A stretch of DNA of 41,871 bases from a virus: positions 1-41,871 of IMG/VR virus record IMGVR_UViG_3300004770_000039. The stretch is one strand, 5' to 3'. Within the stretch, counting starts at the first letter, position 1; each line of letters opens with the position of its first letter. Under the pieces are notes generated by a model. The model did no database searches, had not been told where the DNA came from, and saw only the letters and a list, made by a program, of their open reading frames with translations. A program made the translations under genes and the position numbers. Shown here piece after piece: positions 15,527 to 23,812 of the stretch.

Positions 15527-16237
15527 ATGTCAAATCCACAAAGATATTCAAGCGGTCTTTCTACTGCTTATCCAAACGAAACACTTTACTCATTTCCATT
15601 TCCAGATCCATTCCATACTGGAAGTACACAAGCATTAGGTAGCTCAGTTTACACTAATGACTTTAACACACTTATTGGTACAGACTATTCTGTAACAGGT
15701 ACTTCATCTACATTTGCATTAACTCCAGGTGTAGGTGGTGTTGCTATTCTTACTCCAGGTGGTACTACAACTGCATCATCTGCTTATAAGAATGGTCAGT
15801 TCTTCCAATTCCAAGCAGGTAATCGTGCATGGTTCTCAGCACGTGTTCAAGCTTCTGCAGTAGCAGGTAATGTATCATTCTATGTAGGTTTGCAAAACGG
15901 TTCTACAGCTACCGATGGCCTTTGGTTTGTTAAACCAGCAGCTTCAACTTCTATTAACTTAGTATCAACAGTTGGCTCAACAGCAACTACATTAGTGACA
16001 GGTGTTGCAACAGCAGCCGCTGCTACATGGGTTGATTTAGGTTTATACTACAATGGTACAGACTTAGAAGTGTTTGCTAATAACTCTAAAGTAGCTCGTG
16101 TAACAGCTCCTACAATTGGTTCAAGTGGTACAACACTAACTAACGCTATTTTAGGTCCAGTGTTCCAAATTACTCCTACAGCAACTGATACTCTATCTGC
16201 AGACTTTGTTTTAGCAGCCCAAGAACTTTCACGTTAA
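15527..16237 (+). CDS. Beta-rich virion protein, lectin-like jelly roll
   Basis: The 236-residue protein is rich in Ser, Thr, Gly and Ala. The segment 'GQFFQFQAGNRAWFSARVQA' with later 'WVDLGLYYNGTDLEVFANNS' reads like a concanavalin/LamG-type jelly roll, which often decorates phage capsids or binds glycans. It has a strong AAAGGAG site. It is the first sizeable gene after the promoter at 15303. The virion role is likely; the exact place in the particle is not known. Confidence 0.65.
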   Translation: MSNPQRYSSGLSTAYPNETLYSFPFPDPFHTGSTQALGSSVYTNDFNTLIGTDYSVTGTSSTFALTPGVGGVAILTPGGTTTASSAYKNGQFFQFQAGNRAWFSARVQASAVAGNVSFYVGLQNGSTATDGLWFVKPAASTSINLVSTVGSTATTLVTGVATAAAATWVDLGLYYNGTDLEVFANNSKVARVTAPTIGSSGTTLTNAILGPVFQITPTATDTLSADFVLAAQELSR

Positions 16238-16251
16238 TCTAGGGGTATATA

Positions 16252-16686
16252 ATGGCTAATACATCAAACATTCAGATTCTTGAGGACGGTCCTGCAAAGA
16301 CAATTCTTAAGTTAACTGGTAATGCAAATACAGCCGATTTTACTTCAGCAACTTTAGTAGACCCAGCAGCTCGCTCAACAGTAGACCCTACGGGGTCTGC
16401 TTATTTAAAAGCAGGTTGGTATCGTGTAGACAAGATTATTCACAACATTGAAGATGGTATTGTGGTTAATTTAGTTTGGGATGATTCCTCTGGTACAACA
16501 GTTATTGAACAATTAGCTGGTCGTGGTAAAGCTGATTATCATTTTATGGGTGGTATTCAAAATCCTAAGAACTCAGGATGGACTGGTAAGATAAATTGGT
16601 CTACTAGTACAGAGACTGGTACCTGGACTACTTCAGGTTATTCATTCTCAGTTATCTTAGAACTTACTAAAGGATGGACTCCTTAA
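16252..16686 (+). CDS. Hypothetical virion protein
   Basis: The 144-residue beta-rich protein (MANTSNIQILEDGPAKTILK) has segments 'GWYRVDKIIHNIEDGIVVNL' and 'GYSFSVILELTKGW'. It resembles small structural proteins found beside capsid and tail genes of cyanophages and podoviruses. Its stop overlaps the next start (TAATG). No detailed function is known. Confidence 0.62.
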   Translation: MANTSNIQILEDGPAKTILKLTGNANTADFTSATLVDPAARSTVDPTGSAYLKAGWYRVDKIIHNIEDGIVVNLVWDDSSGTTVIEQLAGRGKADYHFMGGIQNPKNSGWTGKINWSTSTETGTWTTSGYSFSVILELTKGWTP

Positions 16687-16841
16687 TGGAAGTGGTCTCT
16701 TCAAACGCTAAAGAGATAGTACTGTCTGCTCGTATCATTAGGGCAGATGGTTCTATTGAAGAGCTAGGGGCTATAGATTACTGGCATAAAAATCCTATTA
16801 AACGAATTATTTGGAGAATTAAACAATGGCTACACTTTTAG
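16686..16841 (+). CDS. Small conserved phage protein
   Basis: A 51-residue frame too short for many gene callers: 'EIVLSARIIRADGSIEELGA' followed by 'YWHKNPIKRIIWRIKQW'. A beta hairpin followed by a Trp-rich basic tail is a pattern I recognise from other phage virion modules. It starts at the previous stop and overlaps the next gene by 16 nt, which supports coupled translation. Confidence 0.68.
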   Translation: MEVVSSNAKEIVLSARIIRADGSIEELGAIDYWHKNPIKRIIWRIKQWLHF

Positions 16842-17191
16842 TCAATACAGGAAAGGCGGTTGTAACTAACCGTATCCAGGGCTCTGGTACTGCCCCACAG
16901 TACATTGCTTGGGGTACTGGTGCTGGTACTACTGCAGCTACTGATACAACATTATTTACTGAAACAGGTACTCGTGTATCTGGTACTCAATCACAAGTAA
17001 CAACTTCAGTTACCAATGATACATATCAAGTTGTAGGGACACAAACTGCAGGTGGTGCTTTAGCTATCACTAACGCTGGTTTATTTGATGCGTCTACATC
17101 TGGTAACTTGTTTGTTAAAGGTGACTTTAGTACTATTAACTTGTCAACTGGTGACAGTATTCAATTTACTTTCAAGACACAATTTAGTTAA
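16826..17191 (+). CDS. Hypothetical beta-rich virion protein
   Basis: A 121-residue protein (MATLLVNTGKAVVTNRIQGS) with repeated short strands and Thr/Gly/Ser turns, 'YIAWGTGAGTTAATDTTLFT' and 'ALAITNAGLFDAS'. The style matches small phage structural proteins of the tail or capsid surface. The start lies in the end of the 51-residue gene. Confidence 0.62.
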   Translation: MATLLVNTGKAVVTNRIQGSGTAPQYIAWGTGAGTTAATDTTLFTETGTRVSGTQSQVTTSVTNDTYQVVGTQTAGGALAITNAGLFDASTSGNLFVKGDFSTINLSTGDSIQFTFKTQFS

Positions 17192-17211
17192 TCTGATTGG
17201 GGGCCTGAGCT

Positions 17212-18720
17212 ATGGCTCTTAATCAAGCAGCAATTAACATAGAGGTTATTAATGGAGTTCCTCCTGCTAAACTCTATAATCAAGCAGTAACAGCTAGTTC
17301 TACTTCTACATCAAGCTTCTTAAAAAAAGCAGGTGCTATTAGAAGTGCATTAAGTACGTCAGCAGTTAATCTAGTTAGGGGTGTAGGTAAATTAGTTACT
17401 TATACTTCTACTAGTGCTGTCTCAATACTTAGAGCTATTACTCAAACAGCAAGAACAGTAACTAGTACTTCAACAGTTTCTATAACTAAAGCAGTTAATC
17501 ATTTATTCAGTACAATTACTTCTATAAGTAGTTCTACACTAGCAAGAGTAGCTGGTAAACTAGTAGTTGCAAGTGAAAGTACCGTAAACAGCATTTCTAG
17601 AGCCGTAGGTAAGTTTGTTGTTGCCTCTGAGGTCACAGTATCAAATATTTATAAACTGTTGCCTAAGACGTATTCTGCAAGCTCAACTTCGACTGCAAAT
17701 GTTTTAAAAACTGTTGGTAAGACTTTAGTAAGTGCTATTGAATATACAGTAGCTCTTATTGCAGAAAAAGCAAATCACTTTGTTACTTTATCTTACAATA
17801 GTGTTACTACAAGTTCAATAGCAAAATTAGTTAATAAATTAATAACTGATGTAGAAGTATCAATAGCAGTTATTTTAGAAGCAGCTAATCATCTTCTAAC
17901 ATTACTAGCTTATTCAACTTCAACAGTAAATATTAGTAAAGCAGTTTCACATACTGTTACAGCAATTAGTACTTCAATTGCTAATGTGTTTAAACAAGTT
18001 CAAAAGACGTTTATTACATTAGGTAATAAGTATGTAATGACAGGTGGTTTGAATGGCTCTGTATTTAACTTATTAGCCATTAATACTGATGCCCCTGTAT
18101 ATACAGAAACTACTGGAGTAACTTCTAACACTACTATATCTGTTAATTCTGTATACCATGTCCTTATAAGTATAGTGGAAGCTACAGTAAATAGTTTAAC
18201 AGCGTTTAGAATACTTCCTAGAACGTATACAGTAGTATCTACATCAATAGTAAATCTAGTTAAACAAGCTAATAAAACTTTATATAGTTACTTAGGAAGC
18301 ACTGTGAACTTATCTTATTTTATTAATAGACTAGTAGCTTTAACAGTATCAGTAGCAAGCACTGCGTCAGTTGTGTTAGCTAAGTTCTTCTATAAAACTT
18401 TAGCAGTTCTTTCTACAACTGTAACTACTTTAACAAAAACTGCAAATAAACTTTTGTTATCTTACTCTACAAATCAAGCTACGTTAGTTAAACAAGTTGG
18501 AAAAGTATTTACTGTTGTTTTAAGTAGTATTACTTCTATCCTTACTAATTTAATTAGCTTTACTAAATATGTAAATGGTAGATTGATTTATGTAGCTAAT
18601 AGAGTTACAACTGTAGCAACTACTAAAACAAGACAACTTTATATTTCAGCAGAAGCTTTACGAAGTGTTGCTGTCACTAAGATTAGAACATTATTCATCA
18701 CTAAGGATGACATTAAATGA
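17212..18720 (+). CDS. Virion protein built of about twenty 18-residue repeats
   Basis: The 502-residue protein is almost entirely an imperfect repeat with a period of 18-20 residues from about residue 27 to 455. Representative units are 'STSAVNLVRGVGKLVTYT', 'ESTVNSISRAVGKFVVAS' and 'STSTVNISKAVSHTVTAI'. The pattern is S/T-T-S-x-V-x-x-I/L-x-K-x-V/A-G/N-K/H-x-L, with one insertion around residues 282-310. Two short strands per 18 residues fit a beta-solenoid coil. The C-terminus differs ('ANRVTTVATTKTRQLYIS'). The position among tail genes suggests an elongated virion part. No named domain is recognised. Confidence 0.75.
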   Translation: MALNQAAINIEVINGVPPAKLYNQAVTASSTSTSSFLKKAGAIRSALSTSAVNLVRGVGKLVTYTSTSAVSILRAITQTARTVTSTSTVSITKAVNHLFSTITSISSSTLARVAGKLVVASESTVNSISRAVGKFVVASEVTVSNIYKLLPKTYSASSTSTANVLKTVGKTLVSAIEYTVALIAEKANHFVTLSYNSVTTSSIAKLVNKLITDVEVSIAVILEAANHLLTLLAYSTSTVNISKAVSHTVTAISTSIANVFKQVQKTFITLGNKYVMTGGLNGSVFNLLAINTDAPVYTETTGVTSNTTISVNSVYHVLISIVEATVNSLTAFRILPRTYTVVSTSIVNLVKQANKTLYSYLGSTVNLSYFINRLVALTVSVASTASVVLAKFFYKTLAVLSTTVTTLTKTANKLLLSYSTNQATLVKQVGKVFTVVLSSITSILTNLISFTKYVNGRLIYVANRVTTVATTKTRQLYISAEALRSVAVTKIRTLFITKDDIK

Positions 18721-19025
18721 GTAGTTTTTCTTATAAACTCACAACAGAGAACGAATTATTTACATTTGATTTCTCTAACATCATAGCTAGTGGTGAATCA
18801 ATCAGTTCTGCTAGTTTTGTAGTAGAAGTGGTACAAGGGTCTGATTCCTCTCCTTCTTCCATTATTGTAGGGACTCCTGCAATTAATGGTTCAAGGGTGG
18901 TTCAACGTATCCAAGGAGGTTTAGACCAAGTAACCTACCGCTTAGAAATGTCTGTAACAACTTCTCTTACTAATGTTTACACTTTAGTTGGAGACCTCCC
19001 TGTTTTATCACCTATGAGTTTATAA
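18717..19025 (+). CDS. Small tail-module protein, possible Ig-like or fibre adaptor
   Basis: The 102-residue protein overlaps the repeat protein by 4 nt (ATGA). Segments 'SGESISSASFVVEVVQGSDS' and 'RVVQRIQGGLDQVTYRLEMS' resemble a small Ig-like beta-sandwich family seen in many podovirus tail modules and sometimes labelled fibre-tail adaptor. A tail-adaptor role is inferred. Confidence 0.6.
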   Translation: MSSFSYKLTTENELFTFDFSNIIASGESISSASFVVEVVQGSDSSPSSIIVGTPAINGSRVVQRIQGGLDQVTYRLEMSVTTSLTNVYTLVGDLPVLSPMSL

Positions 19026-19375
19026 TGAGTTTCTTTAGTCGGTATGACAAAGGGGATTGGAACTCTATTTGTGATGTGTGTGGTCGTAAGTATAAAGCAT
19101 CACTTTTAAAACAACGTTGGGATGGGTTGATGTGTTGCCCTCAGGACTGGGAGATCCGCCAACCTCAAGACTTTGTTAGAGGTGTCCCAGACCCACAACT
19201 TGTACCTTGGGTAAGAGATGAACCTACAGATCAGTTTGTACCACTTCATTTTACATCTTGGTTATATGCTGCTTCAGGAGTAACCTCTGCAAGTCTTACT
19301 TTTAAATTTATACCATATAGTACTTCAAAACAAGAGATAGATGCTTCTTCAATTAATGTGAAACAAATAGGATAA
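19025..19375 (+). CDS. Zinc-ribbon tail-module protein
   Basis: The 116-residue protein has a Cys4-type zinc ribbon 'CDVCGRKYK' (16-24) with a later 'CCPQDWEIRQPQDFVRG', then a polar C-terminal half. This CDVCG...CPxDWE...PQDFVR layout is one I recognise from conserved phage proteins near tail genes; its role is not established. It shares a TAATG-type junction with the previous gene. Confidence 0.68.
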   Translation: MSFFSRYDKGDWNSICDVCGRKYKASLLKQRWDGLMCCPQDWEIRQPQDFVRGVPDPQLVPWVRDEPTDQFVPLHFTSWLYAASGVTSASLTFKFIPYSTSKQEIDASSINVKQIG

Positions 19376-19381
19376 TCAATT

Positions 19382-20218
19382 ATGTCAGGTTTAATGCTTT
19401 TTGCAAATAACGCTGCCACCACGCTAGCTTCAGGTATTACCAATACTGCTACTAGTTTGTCAGTGGCTTCAGGTACAGGAAGTTTATTTCCTAATCCTAC
19501 AGGTGGGCAATACTTCTACATGACACTTGCTAACACATCAGGTACTGTTGAAATTGTTAAATGTACTGCTCGTTCTACAGATACTTTTACAGTAACTCGT
19601 GGTCAAGATGGTACTTCAGCTGTTTCTTGGAACTCAGGTGATAAAGTAGAACAACGTGTAGTTGCTGCTGACCTTAACAACATGGGTCAACTAGACTCAA
19701 CTAATACTTGGGCAGCAGCTCAGACATTTAGTACACAACCAGTAATGACAAACCCGTTATCAGTAGGTAATGGTGGTTCTGGCACAACAACAGCCCAAGG
19801 CGCAATGAATGCTTTTGCTGGTGCAGTTACATCAGGCTCATATTTGCGTGGTAATGGTACTAACGTAGTAATGTCAACAATTCAAGCTGCTGACGTTCCT
19901 ACATTAAATCAAAATACTACTGGCTCATCAGCTTCATGTACCGGCAATGCTGCAACAGCCAGCAACGCTCTAGGCGTTGGTCAATCATGGCAAAATATGT
20001 CTGGAAGTAGAGCTGGAAATACAACATATACAAACAGCACTGGTAGAACAATTTTTGTTTGGGTTAATACAGATGGATCATCTAGATTTATTACATTAAG
20101 TGGTATTCAATCTCAAACGTTCGCATCATTTAATGCCGTATCGTTTGCTGTTCCTAATGGTGGAACGTATTTGGTATCTGGCGTTAATGGCGGCGTATTT
20201 TGGCTGGAGTTAAGATAA
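19382..20218 (+). CDS. Tail fibre or receptor-binding protein
   Basis: The 278-residue protein has an N-terminal domain with 'VEIVKCTARSTDTFTVTRGQ', a form often seen at the start of phage tail fibres. A short collagen-poor shaft with 'NPLSVGNGGSGTTTAQGAMN' and 'GNAATASNALGVG' follows, then a beta-rich tip of about 80 residues. The G+A-rich 3' end and the adjacent assembly-like gene fit a host-range module. It is short for a fibre, so it may sit on an adaptor. Confidence 0.75.
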   Translation: MSGLMLFANNAATTLASGITNTATSLSVASGTGSLFPNPTGGQYFYMTLANTSGTVEIVKCTARSTDTFTVTRGQDGTSAVSWNSGDKVEQRVVAADLNNMGQLDSTNTWAAAQTFSTQPVMTNPLSVGNGGSGTTTAQGAMNAFAGAVTSGSYLRGNGTNVVMSTIQAADVPTLNQNTTGSSASCTGNAATASNALGVGQSWQNMSGSRAGNTTYTNSTGRTIFVWVNTDGSSRFITLSGIQSQTFASFNAVSFAVPNGGTYLVSGVNGGVFWLELR

Positions 20219-20568
20219 TGAAAACATATAAAGACAAAAATAATAATTTATACGCTTATGAGGATGACGGCTCTCAAGATCATATAATTCCGTCTGATTA
20301 CATCAGAATTACAGATGAAGAAGCAGATCAATTAAGATATGCAAATATTACAGCAGACCAAAACAAAGCTACAGCATCAGCTCTTCTTTCTGCTACAGAT
20401 TGGTCAACTATTGCTGATGTAAGTAACCCTGCTACAGCAAATCCATATCTTGCTAATCAGGCTGACTTTATTGCATACCGTAATGCAGTTCGTCAATATG
20501 CAGTATATCCTGTAGCTGGAAATATTACTTGGCCTATTCTACCAACTGAAAATTGGGTGAAAGTATAA
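20218..20568 (+). CDS. Tail fibre assembly-like protein
   Basis: A 116-residue protein (MKTYKDKNNNLYAYEDDGSQ). Its C-terminal half, with 'LLSATDWSTIADVS', 'ANQADFIAYRNAVRQYAVYP' and 'WPILPTENW', has the layout of the small proteins that follow tail fibre genes and act as fibre chaperones or parts. I chose the ATG at 20218, which overlaps the fibre stop, over an upstream TTG. Confidence 0.72.
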   Translation: MKTYKDKNNNLYAYEDDGSQDHIIPSDYIRITDEEADQLRYANITADQNKATASALLSATDWSTIADVSNPATANPYLANQADFIAYRNAVRQYAVYPVAGNITWPILPTENWVKV

Positions 20569-20777
20569 TGGAACAAATACATGAACACATGTCAGAAGCC
20601 ACTAAGCATGTTATAGATGGTGTTTCAGCTCTTACAGTACTTGGTACACTAGCTCAAATACTTCCACCTCTTGCTGCGTTGTTTACGATTGTGTGGACAT
20701 GTATTCGTATCTATGAAACTAAAACTGTTCAGAAATGGCTAGGTTCTAATGATACTCAAACAACTGATAGTCAATAA
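20568..20777 (+). CDS. Holin-like membrane protein
   Basis: The 69-residue protein has a charged N-terminus, a hydrophobic stretch at about 22-50 ('VSALTVLGTLAQILPPLAAL' and 'FTIVWTCIRIYE') that can form one long or two short transmembrane helices, and a polar C-terminus. Size, topology and late position suit a class II or III holin that times lysis by opening the inner membrane for the lysozyme encoded 11 kb downstream. Confidence 0.65.
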   Translation: MEQIHEHMSEATKHVIDGVSALTVLGTLAQILPPLAALFTIVWTCIRIYETKTVQKWLGSNDTQTTDSQ

Positions 20778-20958
20778 TGAAGGTACTATTAGCCATTCTA
20801 AACTATGGTCTAATGTTGCTTATCTTGCAGGGACAATTAAATTCATAATGATACCAGCTCCTGATGCTGACATTTGGATGGCTTACCTTGGTATTGTAGG
20901 TGGTGCTGCTGTTGCTTCTAAACTTATACAAATGAAATACGGAGACTCTTCTAAATGA
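20749..20958 (+). CDS. Second small membrane protein, possible holin partner
   Basis: A 69-residue frame overlapping the holin-like gene by 29 nt. 'GTISHSKLWSNVAYLAGTIK' and 'DIWMAYLGIVGGAAVASKLI' form two membrane helices. This small family often sits by holin genes in podoviruses. It could be a second holin, an antiholin or an unrelated membrane protein. The stop overlaps the next start. Confidence 0.65.
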   Translation: MILKQLIVNNEGTISHSKLWSNVAYLAGTIKFIMIPAPDADIWMAYLGIVGGAAVASKLIQMKYGDSSK

Positions 20959-21701
20959 GTACGTCAGGTGTAACTAATTTTACCGTCACTAGAGATCAAG
21001 TTATTCAAGCTGCTCTACGTGGTTTATCAGTTCTTGAAGAAGGGGCTGAGCCTACAGCGGCTGCTACCTCTAATGCTTCGTTTGCTCTTAATCTTATTAT
21101 TAAGAACTGGCAAAAAGATGGTATTAAACTTTGGACCATTGATAATCTTGAAGTACCATTAGTAGCTAATCAAACTGTTTATAACATTGGACCTGACTCC
21201 TCTAATGATATAGTATCAGATCGTCCTCTAAGAGTTATCCAAGGGTTCTTACGTAACGTAGAAGCTAGTCCTCCTATTGACATTCCTTTACAACCTTTGT
21301 CTCGTCAAGAGTATAACATCTTAGGTTCTAAGTTTTCTCCTGGAGTTATGAATAGTTATTTCTATAATCCTAAACCTACCTTTGGTCAGTTGACTGTATA
21401 CTTAACACCTGATACTAACTCACAAACTAATTACGTTCTATACGTTATTGTGCAACGTCCAATCATGGACATGGTTAAACCTACAGATAACTTTGACTTT
21501 CCTAACGAGTGGTTCCTTGCACTTAAATGGGCATTGATGGCTGAGCTTGCTCCTGAGTATGATAAATCTCTTCCAGATCGTGGCTACTATGATGCTAGAG
21601 CTGTAGCTTTAAAGAAAGCACTTGAAGACTGGGATGTTGAAAATGCAAGTATGTTCTTCCAACCTGATGTTAGAATGGGGATGAACAGGAGCTTTAGATA
21701 A
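20955..21701 (+). CDS. Tail accessory / head-tail adaptor (P22 gp4-like)
   Basis: The 248-residue protein has a helical bundle start ('RDQVIQAALRGLSVLEEGAE', 'ALNLIIKNWQKDGIKLWTI') and a late helical part 'FPNEWFLALKWALMAELAPE'. This matches the family of ring proteins that bind below the portal and stabilise packaged DNA. It lies directly before the gp10-like hub gene, the same order as in P22-like tails. Confidence 0.78.
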   Translation: MSTSGVTNFTVTRDQVIQAALRGLSVLEEGAEPTAAATSNASFALNLIIKNWQKDGIKLWTIDNLEVPLVANQTVYNIGPDSSNDIVSDRPLRVIQGFLRNVEASPPIDIPLQPLSRQEYNILGSKFSPGVMNSYFYNPKPTFGQLTVYLTPDTNSQTNYVLYVIVQRPIMDMVKPTDNFDFPNEWFLALKWALMAELAPEYDKSLPDRGYYDARAVALKKALEDWDVENASMFFQPDVRMGMNRSFR

Positions 21702-23347
21702 TGCCTAAAGCTAATCTCCCTTTAACACCTCCTTTAAATCAAAGAACAAATGACATCACTAAAGATGCTAAGATGGTTAATTGTTTTAAAGAAACCATTG
21801 ATGGTAAACCTTGGTTAGTTAAACGTCCTGGTAAGAATGTATACACTGTTACTCCAGCTTTGCCTGCCTTAGGACAAGGTCTATGGGTCTATAATAATAA
21901 TCTATATGCGGTGGCTAATGGTACACTATATCAAGTCACTGGTGGTACAAGGGTTACAAAGGGTACTGGTCTTAACACTACTAATAATATTAGCTGGGCT
22001 AACACTGCTACTACTACCAGTCCCCATCCTTATATGGTACTTCATGACAAAGTAAATGGATACTATCTAGATGCTACAGGAAATTGGGTTTTAATTAATG
22101 GACAAGTACAAACAGTATCTGTATCTAATGGTGGTCTAGGCTATCCATCTACAGGTACTTTTACTATTACAGGTACAACTGGTTCAGGAGCAGCTGGTAC
22201 TTACATAGCAGACCTTTCAGGTACTATTACATCAGCTACTCTTACATCTAGAGGTACTAATTACTCTGGTACTCTTACAGTAAATTTTAGTGGTACCCCT
22301 TCAACAGCAGCTACAGCTAGTGCAGCTTTAAATTCATTTCCTGCTAATCCAGTAAGTGGTTTACCTTACCTTGACGGTTATGTCTTTGCTATGGATGATC
22401 TAGGAGTTATCTGGCAATGTGATGAAGAAGATCCTACTTCTTGGAATCCTTTAAATTACATTACTGCTAATGCAGAGCCTGATAAAGGTATTGGTATTGT
22501 TAAACACCTTAACTACCTTGTAGCTTTTAAACAGTGGACTACAGAATTTTATTATGATAATGCTAATCCTACTGGAAGTGTTCTTGCTTGTAATACTACA
22601 GCTACTTTAGAAGTAGGTTGTGCTTCAGGGGATTCTATTCAATCCTTTGAAGAGATTGTTATTTGGATGGCTAACAACCGTGAAGGTGGTCGTACTATTA
22701 ACGTTCTCTCAGGACAAACTCCACAAGTTATATCTAATAAAGCTGTAGAGAACTTTCTTAATGCTAGTGATCTTTCTACAGTATATAGCTGGGTATACAA
22801 AATTGCAGGTCATACATTCTATGGCTTAGTACTAGCTGATCAAGATGTAACTATGGTCTACGATCTTAATGAAAAAGACTGGCACTTCTGGACTACAAGT
22901 AAAGCTTTTATTGGAGGTAGAGAGGGTTACTTTGAATGTACTTTTGTTCAAACATTCCCTGCTAACACAAAGAATAATTATGTACTTGACGCAGTGACAG
23001 GAAACGTGTATAATATAAGTGTAGAGAACTATGTTGACCCGTTTGGTCCTATCACAGTTAGAGTAGTTACTCCTAGGGAAACCTTTGGAACCACTAAACA
23101 AAAAAGTAATAGTGAGTTAGTTATTCTTGGTGATGAGCTTAATGATGTAGTTAATGTTCGTCATACAGACGATGACTATAATACTTGGTCTAATTACAGA
23201 CCTGTTGATTTAAGTTTAGACAGACCTGTACTATATAACTTAGGTAGATTTAGACGTAGGGCACATGAGATTCTCTATACAGGGTTTCAACCTTTAAGGC
23301 TTGAAGTCATGGAACTTAAACTCTCAGGAGAGGCCGCTACAGAATGA
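21701..23347 (+). CDS. Packaged-DNA stabilisation / tail hub protein (P22 gp10-like) with inserted domain
   Basis: The 548-residue protein starts 'LNQRTNDITKDAKMVNCFKE' and continues with beta-propeller-like repeats ('GQGLWVYNNNLYAVANGTLY', 'VVIWMANN'-style blades) typical of the P22 gp10 tail hub. Residues about 135-211 look inserted: two half-repeats with 'SVSNGGLGYPSTGTFTITG' and 'SRGTNYSGTLTVNFSG', a Gly/Thr-rich motif common in adhesive phage proteins. It contains a good promoter at 22986-23014 and overlaps the next gene by 4 nt. Confidence 0.8.
   Translation: MPKANLPLTPPLNQRTNDITKDAKMVNCFKETIDGKPWLVKRPGKNVYTVTPALPALGQGLWVYNNNLYAVANGTLYQVTGGTRVTKGTGLNTTNNISWANTATTTSPHPYMVLHDKVNGYYLDATGNWVLINGQVQTVSVSNGGLGYPSTGTFTITGTTGSGAAGTYIADLSGTITSATLTSRGTNYSGTLTVNFSGTPSTAATASAALNSFPANPVSGLPYLDGYVFAMDDLGVIWQCDEEDPTSWNPLNYITANAEPDKGIGIVKHLNYLVAFKQWTTEFYYDNANPTGSVLACNTTATLEVGCASGDSIQSFEEIVIWMANNREGGRTINVLSGQTPQVISNKAVENFLNASDLSTVYSWVYKIAGHTFYGLVLADQDVTMVYDLNEKDWHFWTTSKAFIGGREGYFECTFVQTFPANTKNNYVLDAVTGNVYNISVENYVDPFGPITVRVVTPRETFGTTKQKSNSELVILGDELNDVVNVRHTDDDYNTWSNYRPVDLSLDRPVLYNLGRFRRRAHEILYTGFQPLRLEVMELKLSGEAATE
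22986..23014 (+). promoter_or_regulatory. Internal sigma70 promoter for ejection-protein genes
   Basis: TTGACG (22986-22991), 17-bp spacer, TATAAT (23009-23014), on the sense strand inside the tail hub gene. It would boost the downstream GNAT, ejection, ATP-grasp and lysozyme genes. Confidence 0.65.
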
Positions 23348-23802
23348 TTACTTACCAGATAGAACAACTCCCAGACATTATTGAAGACATTAAAAGACTA
23401 GGACCTATTCATTGGGCAGAAGTATCACCTTTTAGAGATGTAAGACCTTTTAATCCTAATTGGGAACTCTATCTAGATCAGTATAGAAAAGGTGGTGTTT
23501 TTTCTTTTACTGCAAGGGATGGTAATGAATTGGTAGGGTATTGTTTCTTTACATTTATTACTATGTCTCATTACAAACACATTACCTTAGCTATTAATGA
23601 TACTCTTTATTTAAAACCAGAGTATAGAAAAGGTATGACTGGTTATAAACTAATAACTAAAGCTGAAGAAGAAGTTAAAAAGCTTAATGTTCAAGAGATA
23701 ATGTGGCGTACTAAATTAGGGGATAGTAACTTTGGAAAGCTTTTAGAAAGGCTTGGTTACTTTCCTGAAGAAGTATCTTATACAAAGATGGTAAATATTT
23801 AG
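23344..23802 (+). CDS. GNAT-fold acetyltransferase-like protein (T7 gp13 position)
   Basis: The 152-residue protein reads as a GNAT fold: a central strand 'GNELVGYCFFTFITM', a motif A-like 'NDTLYLKPEYRKGMTGYKLI' and 'GDSNFGKLLERLGYFPEE'. In T7-like phages a GNAT-like protein occupies the same place before the internal virion proteins and acts in virion assembly rather than clearly as an enzyme. The R/Q-x-x-G-x-G acetyl-CoA loop is degenerate here (YRKGMTG), so activity is uncertain. Confidence 0.75.
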   Translation: MITYQIEQLPDIIEDIKRLGPIHWAEVSPFRDVRPFNPNWELYLDQYRKGGVFSFTARDGNELVGYCFFTFITMSHYKHITLAINDTLYLKPEYRKGMTGYKLITKAEEEVKKLNVQEIMWRTKLGDSNFGKLLERLGYFPEEVSYTKMVNI

Positions 23803-23812
23803 AGGATTAATT

